A DNA stretch of 64,000 bases from Myxococcota bacterium (lineage in GTDB: Bacteria > Myxococcota > B64-G9). The notes under the pieces are model-generated. The model was not told the DNA's origin. It saw only the letters and a list, made by a program, of their open reading frames with translations, and made no database searches. Of this stretch, positions 40,239 through 52,776 are shown piece by piece; position 1 is the first letter of the stretch, and each line of letters opens with the position of its first letter. The position numbers were made by a program, and so were the translations under genes. The DNA is taken from NCBI GenBank assembly GCA_022710975.1, contig JAKLGA010000002.1, positions 434,001 through 498,000 on the forward strand. The letters run 5' to 3'.

Positions 40239-42677
40239 TCACTGGACCGTCAAGGTCCCCTGATCCGACGGCAGGAACCCGTCCGGGGATCCGGCCCGAT
40301 CGCAGTAGCTCCAGGTCGCGCCGTTGTCGCCCGAGAAGCGGAACAGGAAACGGTAGACCCCGGCCTGGGCCGGCGCGGTCAGCGGCGCCTGGTACTCGTC
40401 GTTGTCGTCCTCGGTGTGGCCCGGGTTGTAGCCGGCCGCGAACCAGCTGAAGGCCCCGGGGTCCGCGGACGGATCGATCCCGTCCGGGCCCAGGCCCAGC
40501 TCCCCCCGCAGCCCCTGGCACCCGGCCGCCCCGGCCGTGCACTGGTCCACGAACACCCGCCCGAAGAAGTCCCCGGCCGGCTGGCCCGCCGCGAGGGTGA
40601 GCTCGGTGGGGAACTGCAGCCCGCACCAGCCGACGGTCCGATCGGCCGCGGTCAGCGCGCCCATGCGCTGGAAGTCAAAGCCGTTGTCCGTGCCGTCCAG
40701 GTCGCAGGCCGTCCAGGTGGTGCCGCCGTCGGTCGAGAAGCGGTAGGCGTAGGCGTAGGCGCCGTCCGCGGCCGGGGTGAGCCGGGCGGTGTACTCGTCG
40801 TTGTCGTCTCCGGTGTGGCCGGGGTTGTAGGTGGCCGCCACCCAGGCGTAGGCCTGCGGCACGTCCACCGGCGAGAGCGCCGGATCGCCCAGGCCCACCT
40901 CGGCCCGCACCGCCTGGCACTCCAGATCCCCCGTGCTGCACCCCTCGACGAACACGCGGCCGTAGATCGGCTCGCTGGGCAGGCCGGCCACGGTGCTGGT
41001 CGCGGCCGGGTGCTGCAGGATGCACCAGCCCACCGGCGGCGGCGCGGCGCCCACGCGCCACACCCCCTGCTGGCCGGGCTGGAAGCCGTTCAGCGAGCCG
41101 TCGAGATCGCAGTAGTGCCAGCGCGCGCCCCCGTCGGCGCTGAAGCGGTAGGCGTAGGCGTAGGTGCCGGCGCCGGCCGTGCTGAGGGTGCTCAGGTACT
41201 CGTCGTTGTCGTCGCCGGTGTGCTGGTCGTTGTAGGCGGCCGCCACCCACTGGAAGTCGCCGGGCGCGGACGAGGGATCCGCCCCCGCGGCGCCGAAGCC
41301 GAGCTCGGCGGTGACCTCCGCGCAGCGGGCCGCGCCGTCGGTGCAGCCAGCCGCGAACACCTGGCCGTAGACCGCGGGGCTGGCCTGCCCGGGCTCGGAG
41401 TCCATCTGCGCCGGCCACTGCAGGGCGCAGTAGGAGATGCTCACCGCGGCGGCCTGGACGGTGAGCGAACCCATCTCGGCGCGCTGGAAGCCGTCCGCGG
41501 AGCCGTTCCGGTCGCAGTAGGTCCAGCTCGCCCCGCCGTCCGCGCTGAAGCGGTAGACGTAGGCGAACAGCCCCTCGGCGGGCGGGGTGAGCGCGGCCAG
41601 GTACTCGTCGTTGTCGTCGTCGGCGTGGGCGGCGTTGTAGGCGGCCGCCAGCCACTCGAAGGCGGCCGGGTCCTGGGAGGGGTTCTCGGCCGGATCGCCC
41701 CAGCCGAGCTCGGCCTGGAGGGCGCCGCAGTGCGCCCCGCCCTCGGTGCAGCCGGCCGCGTACACCCGGCCGTAGATCGGCTCGGTGGACACGCCCGGGG
41801 CCACGCTGGTGGCCGCGGGCCAGTGCAGGCCGCACCAGCCGATGGTGACGTCCTGCGTCGCCACGGTCAGGGCGCCGAGTTGCCCGGCTTGGAAGCCGTT
41901 CGCCAGGCCGTCCAGATCGCAGTAGGCCCAGCTCGCGCCGCCGTCCACGCTGAACCGGTAGGCGTAGGCGTAGCTGCCCGCCGCGGGCACGCTCAGGCTG
42001 GCCTGGTACTCGTCGTTGTCGTCCCCGGTGTGCCCGGGGTTGTAGGCCGCCGTCACCCACTGGAAGCTCTGCGGCGCCTGGCTGGGATCGGCCCCCACCG
42101 CCCCGTAGCCCAGCTCGCCCTGCAGGAGGCCGCACTGGGCGCTGCCCTCGCTGCAGCCCAGCACCCACGCCCAGCCGTAGATCGGCTCGCTGGCCGTCCC
42201 GGGCGCGGCCTGGGTGGCGGCCGGGTGGTGCAGCCCGCACCAGCCCACCTCGGGGCGCTGCGCCTCCTGGTACTCGAAGCCGTCCGGCAGGCTGGCGCTC
42301 TCCCCGCCGGGGTTCTGCACCCGGACCGCCACCCGCCCGGGCGCGCCGGGGGCCGCGGGCGTGGTGGCCCGCAGCGCCGTGGCCGAGAGGTACTCGACGC
42401 CCGTGCCGGCGCTCGCGCCGAAGGACACGCCGGCCCCGGGCTGGAACCCGCGGCCGGTCAGCGTCACCAGGGTGCCGCCCTCGACCGGGCCGTAGGCCGG
42501 GTTGACCGAGAGCAGGGCGAGCACCACCTGCCCGTCGTCGCCGTCGCGGCCGTCGCCGTCCTGCCCGTCCGCGGCGTCACCGTCCCCGCCGTCGGTGCCT
42601 CCTCCGCCGCCGCCGTCGCAGCCCGCGCCCAGCAGGCTCACCAGACCCAGGATCATCGCCAGCCAGAGTCTCCGCAT
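40239..42677 (-). CDS. Lipoprotein with IPT/TIG domain and five copies of an unnamed ~125-residue module
   Basis: 812 residues from ATG 42677 (GAGG 8 bases upstream). Lipobox GAGC, Gly/Asp-rich linker, IPT/TIG fold (NPAYGPVEGGTLVTLTGRGF), then five tandem modules. Each starts (V/I)xxC-x-L-(H/Q)-x-P, has YGxVxxxxC, a YNxxHTxDDNDEY segment, then YAYxYRFSxDGGxxWxYCDxxG and xGF. The DDNDEY block suggests calcium binding and the aromatic-rich strands a sugar-binding surface. The module resembles starch-binding beta-sandwiches in spirit, but I cannot place it in a named family. Between two glucan genes, 14 bases after the amylase: candidate functional equivalent of SusE/SusF. Confidence 0.75.
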   Translation of the reverse strand: MRRLWLAMILGLVSLLGAGCDGGGGGGTDGGDGDAADGQDGDGRDGDDGQVVLALLSVNPAYGPVEGGTLVTLTGRGFQPGAGVSFGASAGTGVEYLSATALRATTPAAPGAPGRVAVRVQNPGGESASLPDGFEYQEAQRPEVGWCGLHHPAATQAAPGTASEPIYGWAWVLGCSEGSAQCGLLQGELGYGAVGADPSQAPQSFQWVTAAYNPGHTGDDNDEYQASLSVPAAGSYAYAYRFSVDGGASWAYCDLDGLANGFQAGQLGALTVATQDVTIGWCGLHWPAATSVAPGVSTEPIYGRVYAAGCTEGGAHCGALQAELGWGDPAENPSQDPAAFEWLAAAYNAAHADDDNDEYLAALTPPAEGLFAYVYRFSADGGASWTYCDRNGSADGFQRAEMGSLTVQAAAVSISYCALQWPAQMDSEPGQASPAVYGQVFAAGCTDGAARCAEVTAELGFGAAGADPSSAPGDFQWVAAAYNDQHTGDDNDEYLSTLSTAGAGTYAYAYRFSADGGARWHYCDLDGSLNGFQPGQQGVWRVGAAPPPVGWCILQHPAATSTVAGLPSEPIYGRVFVEGCSTGDLECQAVRAEVGLGDPALSPVDVPQAYAWVAATYNPGHTGDDNDEYTARLTPAADGAYAYAYRFSTDGGTTWTACDLDGTDNGFDFQRMGALTAADRTVGWCGLQFPTELTLAAGQPAGDFFGRVFVDQCTAGAAGCQGLRGELGLGPDGIDPSADPGAFSWFAAGYNPGHTEDDNDEYQAPLTAPAQAGVYRFLFRFSGDNGATWSYCDRAGSPDGFLPSDQGTLTVQ

Positions 42678-42691
42678 GGCTCTCACCTCGC

Positions 42692-44974
42692 TCAGCCCTG
42701 GCGCGCCTCGAGCGTGAGCTCGAGCGGTCCGGCGCCCTCGGGCACGTACACGAAACGGTTCTCACCCTGCTCCCAGCGCTCCCGCCCGTCCACCCCGCGC
42801 ACCACCAGCTTGAAGGCGTACACCTGGCTCGTGGGCAGCGCCACCGAGGCGCACAGGGCGTCCCCGCGCGGCGAGAGCGGCCCCAGGCCGCCGGCGGGCT
42901 GCCAGCCGCCCAGCTCGGGCGGGTTGCCCACCACCAGCAGGGTCTCCCCGCCGCCGAGCGCCGCGCCGCGCACCTGGATGTCCACCGCCCGGGCCGGTCC
43001 CGTCCCGGGTCGCGCGAAGGCGGCGAAGGCGCCGGGCGTGGCGGGCTCGAGCCTGAGCAGGCGCACCTCACCGGCCGCCAGGCCGGAGCGCGCGGACGCG
43101 GGCTCGCCGGTGAGCGCGTCCCTCACCCTGGACGCGGCCAGCGCCTCGGGCAGGGCGAAGTCCCGCCGCGCGCCGGCGGAGTTCACCAGCAGCACGAAGG
43201 CCTCGTCCGGCAGCGCGCGCAACACGGCCAGCAGCCCGTCCTGGTACAGCAGGCTGCGGGTCGCGCCCCGCACAAGGGCCGGGTGGGCAGCGCGCAGCGC
43301 CAGCATCCGGGCGATGAGCGCGCGCAGGCCGTCCGCCTCGGGGGCGCTGAAGGTCATGTCACCGCGGTTCTGGGGCTCCGGCCCGCCCTGCAGCCCGACC
43401 TCGGTGCCGTAGTTCAGGCAGGGCGTGCCGCGGAGGCTGAGCAGCGCGGTCAGCGCCCGCGCCACCCGCTCGAGCTCGCCGCCGCAGGCCGTGCGCACGC
43501 GCGGTACGTCGTGGTTGTCCACGAAGGTGACCAGCCGCAGGGCGTCGGTGTACAGGCGGTCGTCCGCCAGCACCGCCCCCAGCAGCCCGGCCGGCCGGCC
43601 GTCGCAGAACACGTCCCGCAGCGCGAAGGCCAGCGGGAAGTCGAACATGTGGGTGAAGGCGCCCCGCCGCCACACCTCGTCCACCGCGCGCGGCGAGCCC
43701 TCGTAGTGCTCGCCCAGCAGCGTGAGCCCGGGGCGCAGCGAGGCCAGCTCGTGGTTGTAGCGCCCCCAGAAGTCGAGCCCGACGTGCTTGACCGCGTCCA
43801 GGCGGAAGCCGTCCACCTCGAGCTCCACGAGCCAGCGCCGGGCGGCGGACAGCAGGTGGGCGTGCACCTCCGGGTTCTCCTGGGCGAGATCCGGCAGCCC
43901 GTGCACCTCGCGCCGCACGAGCTGCACCGGATCGTCCCAGTCCTGGATGGTGCCCTCGTGGTGGAACCAGGCCGGGCGCTCGGCGACCAGCGGGGCCTCG
44001 TAGCCCACGTGGTTCACCACCCAGTCGAGCAGCACCCGCAGGCCGCGCCGGTGCGCCTCGGCGACCAGCGCGCGCAGGGCCCCCTCGCCGCCGAAGCGGG
44101 GGTCCACCCGGCCGAGGTCCTCCACCCAGTAGCCGTGGAAGGCCCCGTGGCCCATGAAGTCCGCCGCGCGGCCCTGGAACACCGGCGACAGCCACAGGCT
44201 CTTCACCCCCAGGGCCTGGAGCCAGTCGAGGCGCGCGCGCACCCCCTGCAGGTCGCCCCCGTGCCAGCCGGCCGGATCGGCGGGCGCCACGCCCCGATCG
44301 TTGGCCGGCTCCCCGTTGGCGAAGCGGTCCACCAGGATGAAGTAGATGGCGTCGGCCCCGGCCGCGCCCGGCGCGGCGGCCGGGGCGGGCGCCTGGATGG
44401 CACGGCCCGGCTCCAGCCGGCCGCCGAAGTAGTCGTCGGCCAGCGAGCCCACCCGCTTGGCCAGCGCCTCGGCGGCGGCGGTGAGCGCCGCGGGCTCCCG
44501 CTGGTGGGCGAAGCTCAGCACCACCGGCAGCTCGAGGCTCTGGCCGAGCGCGGCCGCCTCGGCGCCCCGCTCGGCCAGCGACAGCTTGGCGTACACCGTC
44601 CAGCGGAAGCTGCCCGAGAGCTGGGAGTAGAACACCACCTGGGTCTCCACCAGCAGCAGCGCCTCGGCCTGCGGCTCGGCCGCGGCCAGGAGCTCCAGCC
44701 GGCGGGTGGTGTCGCGCACCCGGCCGAAGTCCGCGAGCGCCGCCTCGGGCAGGTGGCTGGCCACCAGGTTGCGCTCGGCCAGCGCCGCGTCCAGGCGGGC
44801 GCGGAGCTCCTCCGGGGCCGGCAGCGCGGCCTTGCGGTGCACCTCGTCCATGACCACGGCCACGGCCACCCGGGTGGGCCGGTCGAGGCGCACCACCTCG
44901 GCCGGCCGCAGGCAGGCGGCCAGCCCGAGCAGGCCCAGGCACACGGGGAGCAGCGTACGGCGGGTGGTAGCCAT
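42692..44974 (-). CDS. GH13 alpha-amylase lipoprotein with C-terminal CBM20-like domain
   Basis: 760 residues from ATG 44974, which shares its A with the porin stop (TGATG). Lipobox LAAC. Residues 30-200 form a separate N-terminal domain (CsgG-like in layout, not identified). The GH13 barrel then shows IYFILVDRFANG, LLDWVVNHVGYEAP, GFRLDAVKH (nucleophile Asp), LLGEHYEGS (acid Glu) and TFVDNHDVPR (third Asp), so all catalytic residues are present. Cuts alpha-1,4-glucan. C-terminal about 100 residues (VVGNPPELGGWQPAGGLGPL, KLVVRGVDGRERWEQGENR) match a CBM20-like starch-binding domain. Outer-membrane anchored, third hydrolase of the operon. Confidence 0.9.
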   Translation of the reverse strand: MATTRRTLLPVCLGLLGLAACLRPAEVVRLDRPTRVAVAVVMDEVHRKAALPAPEELRARLDAALAERNLVASHLPEAALADFGRVRDTTRRLELLAAAEPQAEALLLVETQVVFYSQLSGSFRWTVYAKLSLAERGAEAAALGQSLELPVVLSFAHQREPAALTAAAEALAKRVGSLADDYFGGRLEPGRAIQAPAPAAAPGAAGADAIYFILVDRFANGEPANDRGVAPADPAGWHGGDLQGVRARLDWLQALGVKSLWLSPVFQGRAADFMGHGAFHGYWVEDLGRVDPRFGGEGALRALVAEAHRRGLRVLLDWVVNHVGYEAPLVAERPAWFHHEGTIQDWDDPVQLVRREVHGLPDLAQENPEVHAHLLSAARRWLVELEVDGFRLDAVKHVGLDFWGRYNHELASLRPGLTLLGEHYEGSPRAVDEVWRRGAFTHMFDFPLAFALRDVFCDGRPAGLLGAVLADDRLYTDALRLVTFVDNHDVPRVRTACGGELERVARALTALLSLRGTPCLNYGTEVGLQGGPEPQNRGDMTFSAPEADGLRALIARMLALRAAHPALVRGATRSLLYQDGLLAVLRALPDEAFVLLVNSAGARRDFALPEALAASRVRDALTGEPASARSGLAAGEVRLLRLEPATPGAFAAFARPGTGPARAVDIQVRGAALGGGETLLVVGNPPELGGWQPAGGLGPLSPRGDALCASVALPTSQVYAFKLVVRGVDGRERWEQGENRFVYVPEGAGPLELTLEARQG

Positions 44975-46484
44975 CAGAACCAGGCCTCCGCTTCCAGGGA
45001 GATGACCGAGTGCCAGCGACGATCCTCGCTCTCGGGGAACTCGTCGTACTGGTCCAGGCTCTCGACGAACGAGTTGCCGAAGGCGTTGTGCATGTTCGAC
45101 CACTGCAGGCCGTACAGCAGGCGGATGGACGGCCGGGTGAAGATGCCCTGGCCGGTCGGGTTGAGCACCAGGCCGGCCTTGAGCTGCCAGGTGTCGCGCT
45201 GGTCCAGATCGCCGAACTGGAGCCCGCGCTGGTCGGCGATGCCGTCCTGGCTCTGGAAGATCGAGTCGTGGTGCCCGCGCCACAGGTTGCCGTTCAGCGA
45301 GCGCTCCTGGGCGAAGGAGGACTCGGTCAGCCAGTGCAGGGTGTCGGTCAGGTAGAGCTGGAAGCGCCCGACCACCGACCAGTACAGGCGGTTGTCCTCA
45401 CCTGCGGCCACGGAGTTGTCCGCGTTCCAGTGGTAGCCCACCAGGCAGGCGGCGGTGAGATCCAGCCAGCCGGGCACCAGGGTGAGCTGCAGCTCGTCGC
45501 CCGCGTTGATCTGGTAGCGCTGGTCGGTCAGGTCGTGCAGGTAGATGTGGTAGTCCACCCCCTGGAAGCTCTCGGTCCTCACGCTGTCGGGCAGCTGCCG
45601 CAGGAAGTTCACGTACAGGTTGTTCCAGCGGAAGAAGCCCCAGCCACCGAAGCCCAGGTAGGCCACCGCCTTGAAGGCCAGGCCGGGGACCGGCTCGGGC
45701 TTGGGAAACTGGTCGAGCTGGCCGGGGAACAGGTCGTCGAAGGTCTCGACCACCTCCCCGCGCCAGTACTCCTCGTAGCCGATGCCGGCGGGCAGCACGG
45801 TGCGGTGCGGCCCGTTGCGGTTGCCCTCGACCTCCGGCTCGTAGAAGAACTGGCCGCCCAGGCCGATCTCCAGGCCCTGCGCGGGCTTCAGCTTCACGCT
45901 GCCGCCCACGCTGAGCACGGTCGAGTAGGCGCTGCCGCGCACGGGATAGCCGGCGTCGCCGAAGCCCACCAGCACCTCCACCACCGGGTGTTGCCACAGG
46001 GCCGAGAGCCCGAGCGTCTCCCAGAACAGCTCCGCCGGACGCATGTCGTACAGCCCCAGGTCCCCGAAGTAGGTGTGCAGCGTGCCGAGCTGCCAGATCA
46101 CGTCCGGGAACAGCACGTTGCCGGCCTTCACGTAGAGCTGGCTCAGGCCGAACTGGCTGAGCGAGCCGTTGTGCTGATCGGCGCCGCGCACCGAGCCGCC
46201 CTCGAGCTTGGCGTGCACGCTGGTCCAGACCGCGTCCGAGCCGGGCTCGGGCGGCAGGACGTCGAGCTTCAGCTCCAGCGCCCCCCAGGGGCCCTCGTTG
46301 AGCAGCCGGCCCGACAGGTTCCACAGGCCCAGCCGGCTCCAGCCGCCCTCGAAGTCCGGGCGGGCCATGATGCGGAAGTAGCCGGCCGCGCTGAAGCGAT
46401 CACGGCTGGCCTCGGCCCGGACGAGCGCCGGGGCCGCCAGCAGGCAGGCCAGCGCCAGGGCCAGGGTGCGCGGGAGGGAGCGGT

Positions 46485-46488
<4 letters not shown>
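44974..46488 (-). CDS. Maltoporin-like outer-membrane barrel
   Basis: 504 residues from GTG 46488 (GTGA overlap with the debranching-enzyme stop). Signal peptide LALALACLLAAPALVRAEA. The remainder is amphipathic strands with many Gly/Tyr/Trp and ends in LEAEAWF; a terminal Phe is the outer-membrane barrel recognition signal. Motifs such as AGYFRIMARPDFEGG, FDDLFPGQLDQFP and DTLHWLTESSFAQE are compatible with LamB-type maltodextrin porins but the identity is low, so the specificity is inferred from operon position between two glucan hydrolases. No TonB box is seen, so diffusion rather than active transport is likely. Confidence 0.75.
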
Positions 46489-48890
<2,402 letters not shown>

Positions 48891-48904
48891 CGACAGCCTC
48901 CTGG

Positions 48905-51478
48905 TCATCGGATCACCCACACCCCCGCGGTCCGGCCGGGCAGCTCCACCTGGAGGGCGCCGGCCTGCACGCTCGCCTCCGCTGCCGTGAGGACCTCGTC
49001 GAGCGTCGCCCCGTCCGCGAGCCCGAGCGCGCCCACATCCAGGGAGCGGCTGCGGGCCTCCGGGGCCCGGTTCAGCGCCACCACGACCAGGTCGTCCCCG
49101 CTCTCCAGGGCGTAGGCCCACAGCAGCCGGTCCCCGTCGAGCAGCAGCGTGCTCCGGGTGCCCGCGCGCATGGCCGGGTGGACGCGGCGCGCCGCGAGCA
49201 GGCGCTGGACCGCCTCCAGGGTGGCCTGCTGGGCCGGGCTCAGCCCGGGGGCGAACTGCATCATCCGCCGGTTGTCGGGATCGCCCGCGCCGGGCACGCC
49301 CAGCTCGTCGCCGTAGTAGATGAGCGGCACGCCGGGCGAGGTGAGCAAGAAGGCCCAGGCCAGGCGCAGGCGCTGGAAGGGCCCCTCGTCGGCCGGCAGC
49401 CCGGGCGGGTCCGACCAGCCCTGCTCCTTGCCGCCGTTGCACCACATGTCGCCGAACTCCCCCGCGGCGTGGGACAGGGCGCGGCACACGTCGTGGTTGC
49501 CCAGGAAGGTGCTCATGATCGCGAACTCGCCGTACCGGCCGTCGTTCTCGCGCAGCATGCCCTCGAGGGCGCCGAGGTCGCGCTCCTCGCGCAGCAGCAC
49601 CGACAGCGTCTGCCAGTAGAGGGGGAAGTCGAACTGCCCGTCCAGCATGTCCGGGCCGATGTAGCGCCCGAGCAGGTCGAACTCGCCCTCGCCGGTGAAG
49701 GTCTCGCCCACCATGTAGAAGCGCTCTCCGGTCATGCGCAGCCGCTCGGACACGCGCCCGCGCAGCTCCAGCACGAAGTCGTCGATCATGTGCTTGACCG
49801 CGTCGAGGCGGAAGCCGTCCACGCCGGTCTCCTCGATCAGCCACACGGCGTGCTCGACCAGCGCGGCCAGGGCCGCGCCGTTCGTGTAGTCGAGGTCCGG
49901 CAGGTAGGGGGCGAACCAGCAGGTGATCGGCCGCGCCCAGTCGATGTCCTGGCACACCTCGACCGGCTGGTAGAACCAGGCCGGCTGGTCGGCCTGGTGC
50001 TGGCTCCACAGCGGGCTGTCCTGGTGCACGTGGTTGGCCACCAGGTCGACCAGCACCCGCAGGCCACGGGCGTGTGCCACGCGCACCAGCTCCTGGAACT
50101 CGGCCAGGCTGCCGAAGTGGGGATCGACCGGCAGCACGCCCGGGAGCGGGGCGTCGCCGCGCCAGCCGGTGGAAATGGGCCAGTAGGAGTGGTAGCCGGC
50201 CGAGCTGCGGTTGAAGTCGCCCACCCAGCCCCCGGCCGTGTTCTGGCTGATCGAGGACAGCCACAGGGTGTTCACCCCCAGCGCCTCGAAGTAGCCCTGC
50301 TCGACGGCCTGCCGCAGCCCGGCGAAGTCGCCGCCCTGCCAGTTGGCCTTGGGATCCACCCCGGCCACCGGGGCGTCGTTGGCCTGGTCGCCGTTCAGGA
50401 AACGATCGGTGAGCGCGAAGTACAGCACCGCGTCGCGCCAGTCGAAGGGCGCGGCGTCCTCCCCCGCGGCCACCCACACCGGCACGAACAGGCGCTCGGC
50501 CTGGCGCCCGGCCGCATCGGCCGCCGCGAGGTGGTAGAGGTGCTTGCCGGCCGGGAGCGCGCCCTCGTCCACCCGCAACACGCCGCTCGTGCCGTCCCAG
50601 GCCAGCGCGGCGGGGTCCACGGGCAGGCCGTCGCGGGTGACCCGCACCCCGTCCGGGCCCAGGCCGGCCGCGGCCGCCCCGTCCAGGTACTGGACGGCGA
50701 AGCGCGCCCTGCCGGCGCGCCCGTCGGGCCGGCCGAGCAGCCACAGCAGCGGGCGCTGGCAGTCGGGCACGCGCAGCCGGGAGTTGCGCTCTCCGCCCAC
50801 CCACCGGTGGAACGGGTTCCCGGGATCCTCGAACCAGCGCTCGCCCGCCGGGCTGAAGAGCTTGTAGGCGTACTCGCCCGCGGCGAGCTGCAGGTCGAGC
50901 GAGAAGCGCCCGTCCGCCCCGTGCGTCATGGGGTGGGTCAGGCCCCAGGCGTTGAACTCGCCGCGCACGTACAGCTCGGCGAAGGCCTCGGCGCCCGGAT
51001 CGAAGACCACGCGCGCGGCGCAGGTGCGGGTACCGGCCAGCAGCGGCAGCCCGGACGAGTCGTCGCACGGCTGGCTCGCCAGCGTGGGCGCGCCCGCGAG
51101 CGCGGCGGCGCAGGTGGGCCAGCAGGCGCCGTCGCCGTCGAGATCCTGGGCGTCCGCGTCGCAGGCGCAGGTGTGGCCGCCGGCGCCGTCCGGCGCGCAC
51201 ACGCCCCGCTGGGGCTCGGTGCAGGGGTTGGGCTGGCAGGGATCGGGGCCGTCGGGCAGGCAGTCGTCGCCCTCGCGGTGGTAGCCCGCCTCGCAGCCAC
51301 CGCAGCGCTCGCCCTGGTAGCCCGCGTCGCACAGGCAGGCCTCGCGGCCCTGGACGATCACGCAGGTGCCGTGCTCCGTGCACGCGAGCTCGCAGGGCTG
51401 GTCCGGGGTGTCCCCGGGGCAGCCGGACAGCCAGGCCGCGGTCGCCGACAGCAGGGCCAACGCCAGGTAAGTCCTCAT
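48905..51478 (-). CDS. EGF-repeat GH13 alpha-amylase lipoprotein
   Basis: 857 residues. Lipobox WLSGC (Cys20). Residues about 28-125 hold EGF-like units (CTEHGTCVIVQGREACLCD, CQPNPCTEPQRGVC) and a Cys-rich end. Then a CBM48-like carbohydrate domain (YVRGEFNAWGLTHPM) and the GH13 barrel: YFALTDRFLNGDQ, LVDLVANHVHQDS, GFRLDAVKH (nucleophile), MVGETFTGEG (acid), FLGNHDVCR (third Asp). The catalytic set is intact. First gene of the seven-gene operon, directly behind the promoter at 51521-51549. Probably makes the first cut in external starch at the surface. EGF-like repeats on a bacterial amylase are a lineage-specific display feature. Confidence 0.9.
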   Translation of the reverse strand: MRTYLALALLSATAAWLSGCPGDTPDQPCELACTEHGTCVIVQGREACLCDAGYQGERCGGCEAGYHREGDDCLPDGPDPCQPNPCTEPQRGVCAPDGAGGHTCACDADAQDLDGDGACWPTCAAALAGAPTLASQPCDDSSGLPLLAGTRTCAARVVFDPGAEAFAELYVRGEFNAWGLTHPMTHGADGRFSLDLQLAAGEYAYKLFSPAGERWFEDPGNPFHRWVGGERNSRLRVPDCQRPLLWLLGRPDGRAGRARFAVQYLDGAAAAGLGPDGVRVTRDGLPVDPAALAWDGTSGVLRVDEGALPAGKHLYHLAAADAAGRQAERLFVPVWVAAGEDAAPFDWRDAVLYFALTDRFLNGDQANDAPVAGVDPKANWQGGDFAGLRQAVEQGYFEALGVNTLWLSSISQNTAGGWVGDFNRSSAGYHSYWPISTGWRGDAPLPGVLPVDPHFGSLAEFQELVRVAHARGLRVLVDLVANHVHQDSPLWSQHQADQPAWFYQPVEVCQDIDWARPITCWFAPYLPDLDYTNGAALAALVEHAVWLIEETGVDGFRLDAVKHMIDDFVLELRGRVSERLRMTGERFYMVGETFTGEGEFDLLGRYIGPDMLDGQFDFPLYWQTLSVLLREERDLGALEGMLRENDGRYGEFAIMSTFLGNHDVCRALSHAAGEFGDMWCNGGKEQGWSDPPGLPADEGPFQRLRLAWAFLLTSPGVPLIYYGDELGVPGAGDPDNRRMMQFAPGLSPAQQATLEAVQRLLAARRVHPAMRAGTRSTLLLDGDRLLWAYALESGDDLVVVALNRAPEARSRSLDVGALGLADGATLDEVLTAAEASVQAGALQVELPGRTAGVWVIR

Positions 51479-51520
51479 GAACTCGATCTCTCCAGCGCGG
51501 GGGTCATCCGAATCCGGGCC

Positions 51521-51549
51521 ACTCTAGCACCCGCTCCCCGGCTCGACAA
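51521..51549 (-). promoter_or_regulatory. Promoter of the alpha-glucan operon
   Basis: On the minus strand: TTGTCG (51549-51544), exact 17-base spacer, TAGAGT (51526-51521); a start near 51514 leaves a 35-base leader with GGAGAG before ATG 51478. No operator palindrome is obvious. Confidence 0.55.
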
Positions 51550-51591
51550 GCACGCGTGGCAGGGGGTATCCTGCACGCCAGGAGGCCCCGC

Positions 51592-52767
51592 GTGGTCAAG
51601 CCCCGGACCGCCCGCGAGTACGAGGCCGAGATCTCCGCCCTGCGGCTGGAGCTCGAGTCGCTCAAGACCAGCCAGACCGTGGTGGTGTCGGGCGCCTCCT
51701 CCTCCACCGGCAGCCAGGATGGCACCCTGAGCGGCGCCGAGGAGATGATCCTCCAGGTGGCGCTCGACAACACCATCGACTACGTCAACGCCCAGATGGC
51801 GACCCTGCTGGATCTCCCCGACCGGAGGGCGGCCCTGGGCACGCCGCTGCGGCAGTGGGACCGCGGCCCGCTGGGCGAGGGAACGCTCACCATGGTGGTC
51901 GAGGTGGCCCGGCTGACCCCTCAGGCCCACGTGGTGGAGCGGAGCTTTCCCGGGCTACCCCCCGCGCGCCTGCCCGGCTCGGACAACCCGCGGCCCGCGG
52001 TGGATCCCATCCTGCGTTTCCGAGCCCAGGCCACGGAGGGCCGGGTGCAGCTCGTGGCCCAGGACGTGACCCGGGTGCGCTGGCTGGAGCAGACCTTCTC
52101 GCGCTACGTCTCGCCCGCCATCATCGAGCAGATGCTGTCGCTGCCCGCCAGCCGCTTCATGAGCATGGAGCGGCGCGAGGTGACCGTCCTGTTCGGCGAC
52201 CTCAGGGGCTTCACCAACCTCTGCCAGCACCTGGCCCCGGAGCAGGTCCAGGAGATGATCAACTCCTTCCTGGGCGAGATGGTGCAGGCCATCGAGGGCC
52301 TGGACGGCACGGTGGACAAGTTCGTGGGGGACGAGGTGATGGCCATCTTCGGCGCGCCCGTGCCCCAGCCGGACCACGCGCTGCGGGCGATGGTGTGCGC
52401 GGCCGAGATGCAGCGGCTCAACCGAGGGTGGATGCAGCGCCGCGAGGCCGCCGGCCTGCCCGCCCGCCCCGTGGGCATCGGGCTGGCCTCGGGCCCGGCC
52501 GTGGTGGGCAACGTGGGCAGCCCCCACCGGCTCGACTACACCGTGCTCGGGCACACGGTGAACCTGGCCTCCCGGCTGTGCAACGCGGCCGAGGGGAACG
52601 AGACCCTGACCAACGAGGCCACCCACCAGGCCGCCCAGGCCGCCCTGCCCGCGCGCGCCTTCAAGCAACCCGTGCCGCGCATGCACTTCGAGCCCAAGGG
52701 CGAGATGACCTTCAAGCACGTGGACGAGCCGGTGAAGGTGATCGCGGTGTCGGTGAAGCCGGGCTAG
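51592..52767 (+). CDS. Class III adenylate/guanylate cyclase with N-terminal sensory region
   Basis: 391 residues from GTG 51592 (AGGAGG 6 bases upstream); a GTG at 51556 lacks one. A helix (REYEAEISALRLELES) and a small PAS-like region (TIDYVNAQMATLLDL) precede the cyclase, which starts after TFSRYVSPAIIEQML. Metal-binding Asp residues occur in VLFGDLRGFT and KFVGDEVMAIFGAP, and GPAVVGNVGSPHR/YTVLGHTVNLASRL complete the fold, so it is probably active. cAMP versus cGMP is not decided. No transmembrane helix, so cytoplasmic. Divergent from the alpha-glucan operon with only 113 bases between them, so a regulatory link is possible but unproven. Confidence 0.9.
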   Translation: MVKPRTAREYEAEISALRLELESLKTSQTVVVSGASSSTGSQDGTLSGAEEMILQVALDNTIDYVNAQMATLLDLPDRRAALGTPLRQWDRGPLGEGTLTMVVEVARLTPQAHVVERSFPGLPPARLPGSDNPRPAVDPILRFRAQATEGRVQLVAQDVTRVRWLEQTFSRYVSPAIIEQMLSLPASRFMSMERREVTVLFGDLRGFTNLCQHLAPEQVQEMINSFLGEMVQAIEGLDGTVDKFVGDEVMAIFGAPVPQPDHALRAMVCAAEMQRLNRGWMQRREAAGLPARPVGIGLASGPAVVGNVGSPHRLDYTVLGHTVNLASRLCNAAEGNETLTNEATHQAAQAALPARAFKQPVPRMHFEPKGEMTFKHVDEPVKVIAVSVKPG

Positions 52768-52776
52768 GCCGGGCCG

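Noticed and set aside
33712-40626. Very long minus-strand open frame (over 2300 codons)
   Set aside because: It crosses five well-supported genes in both orientations, has no domain and reflects the lack of stop codons in high-GC antisense DNA.
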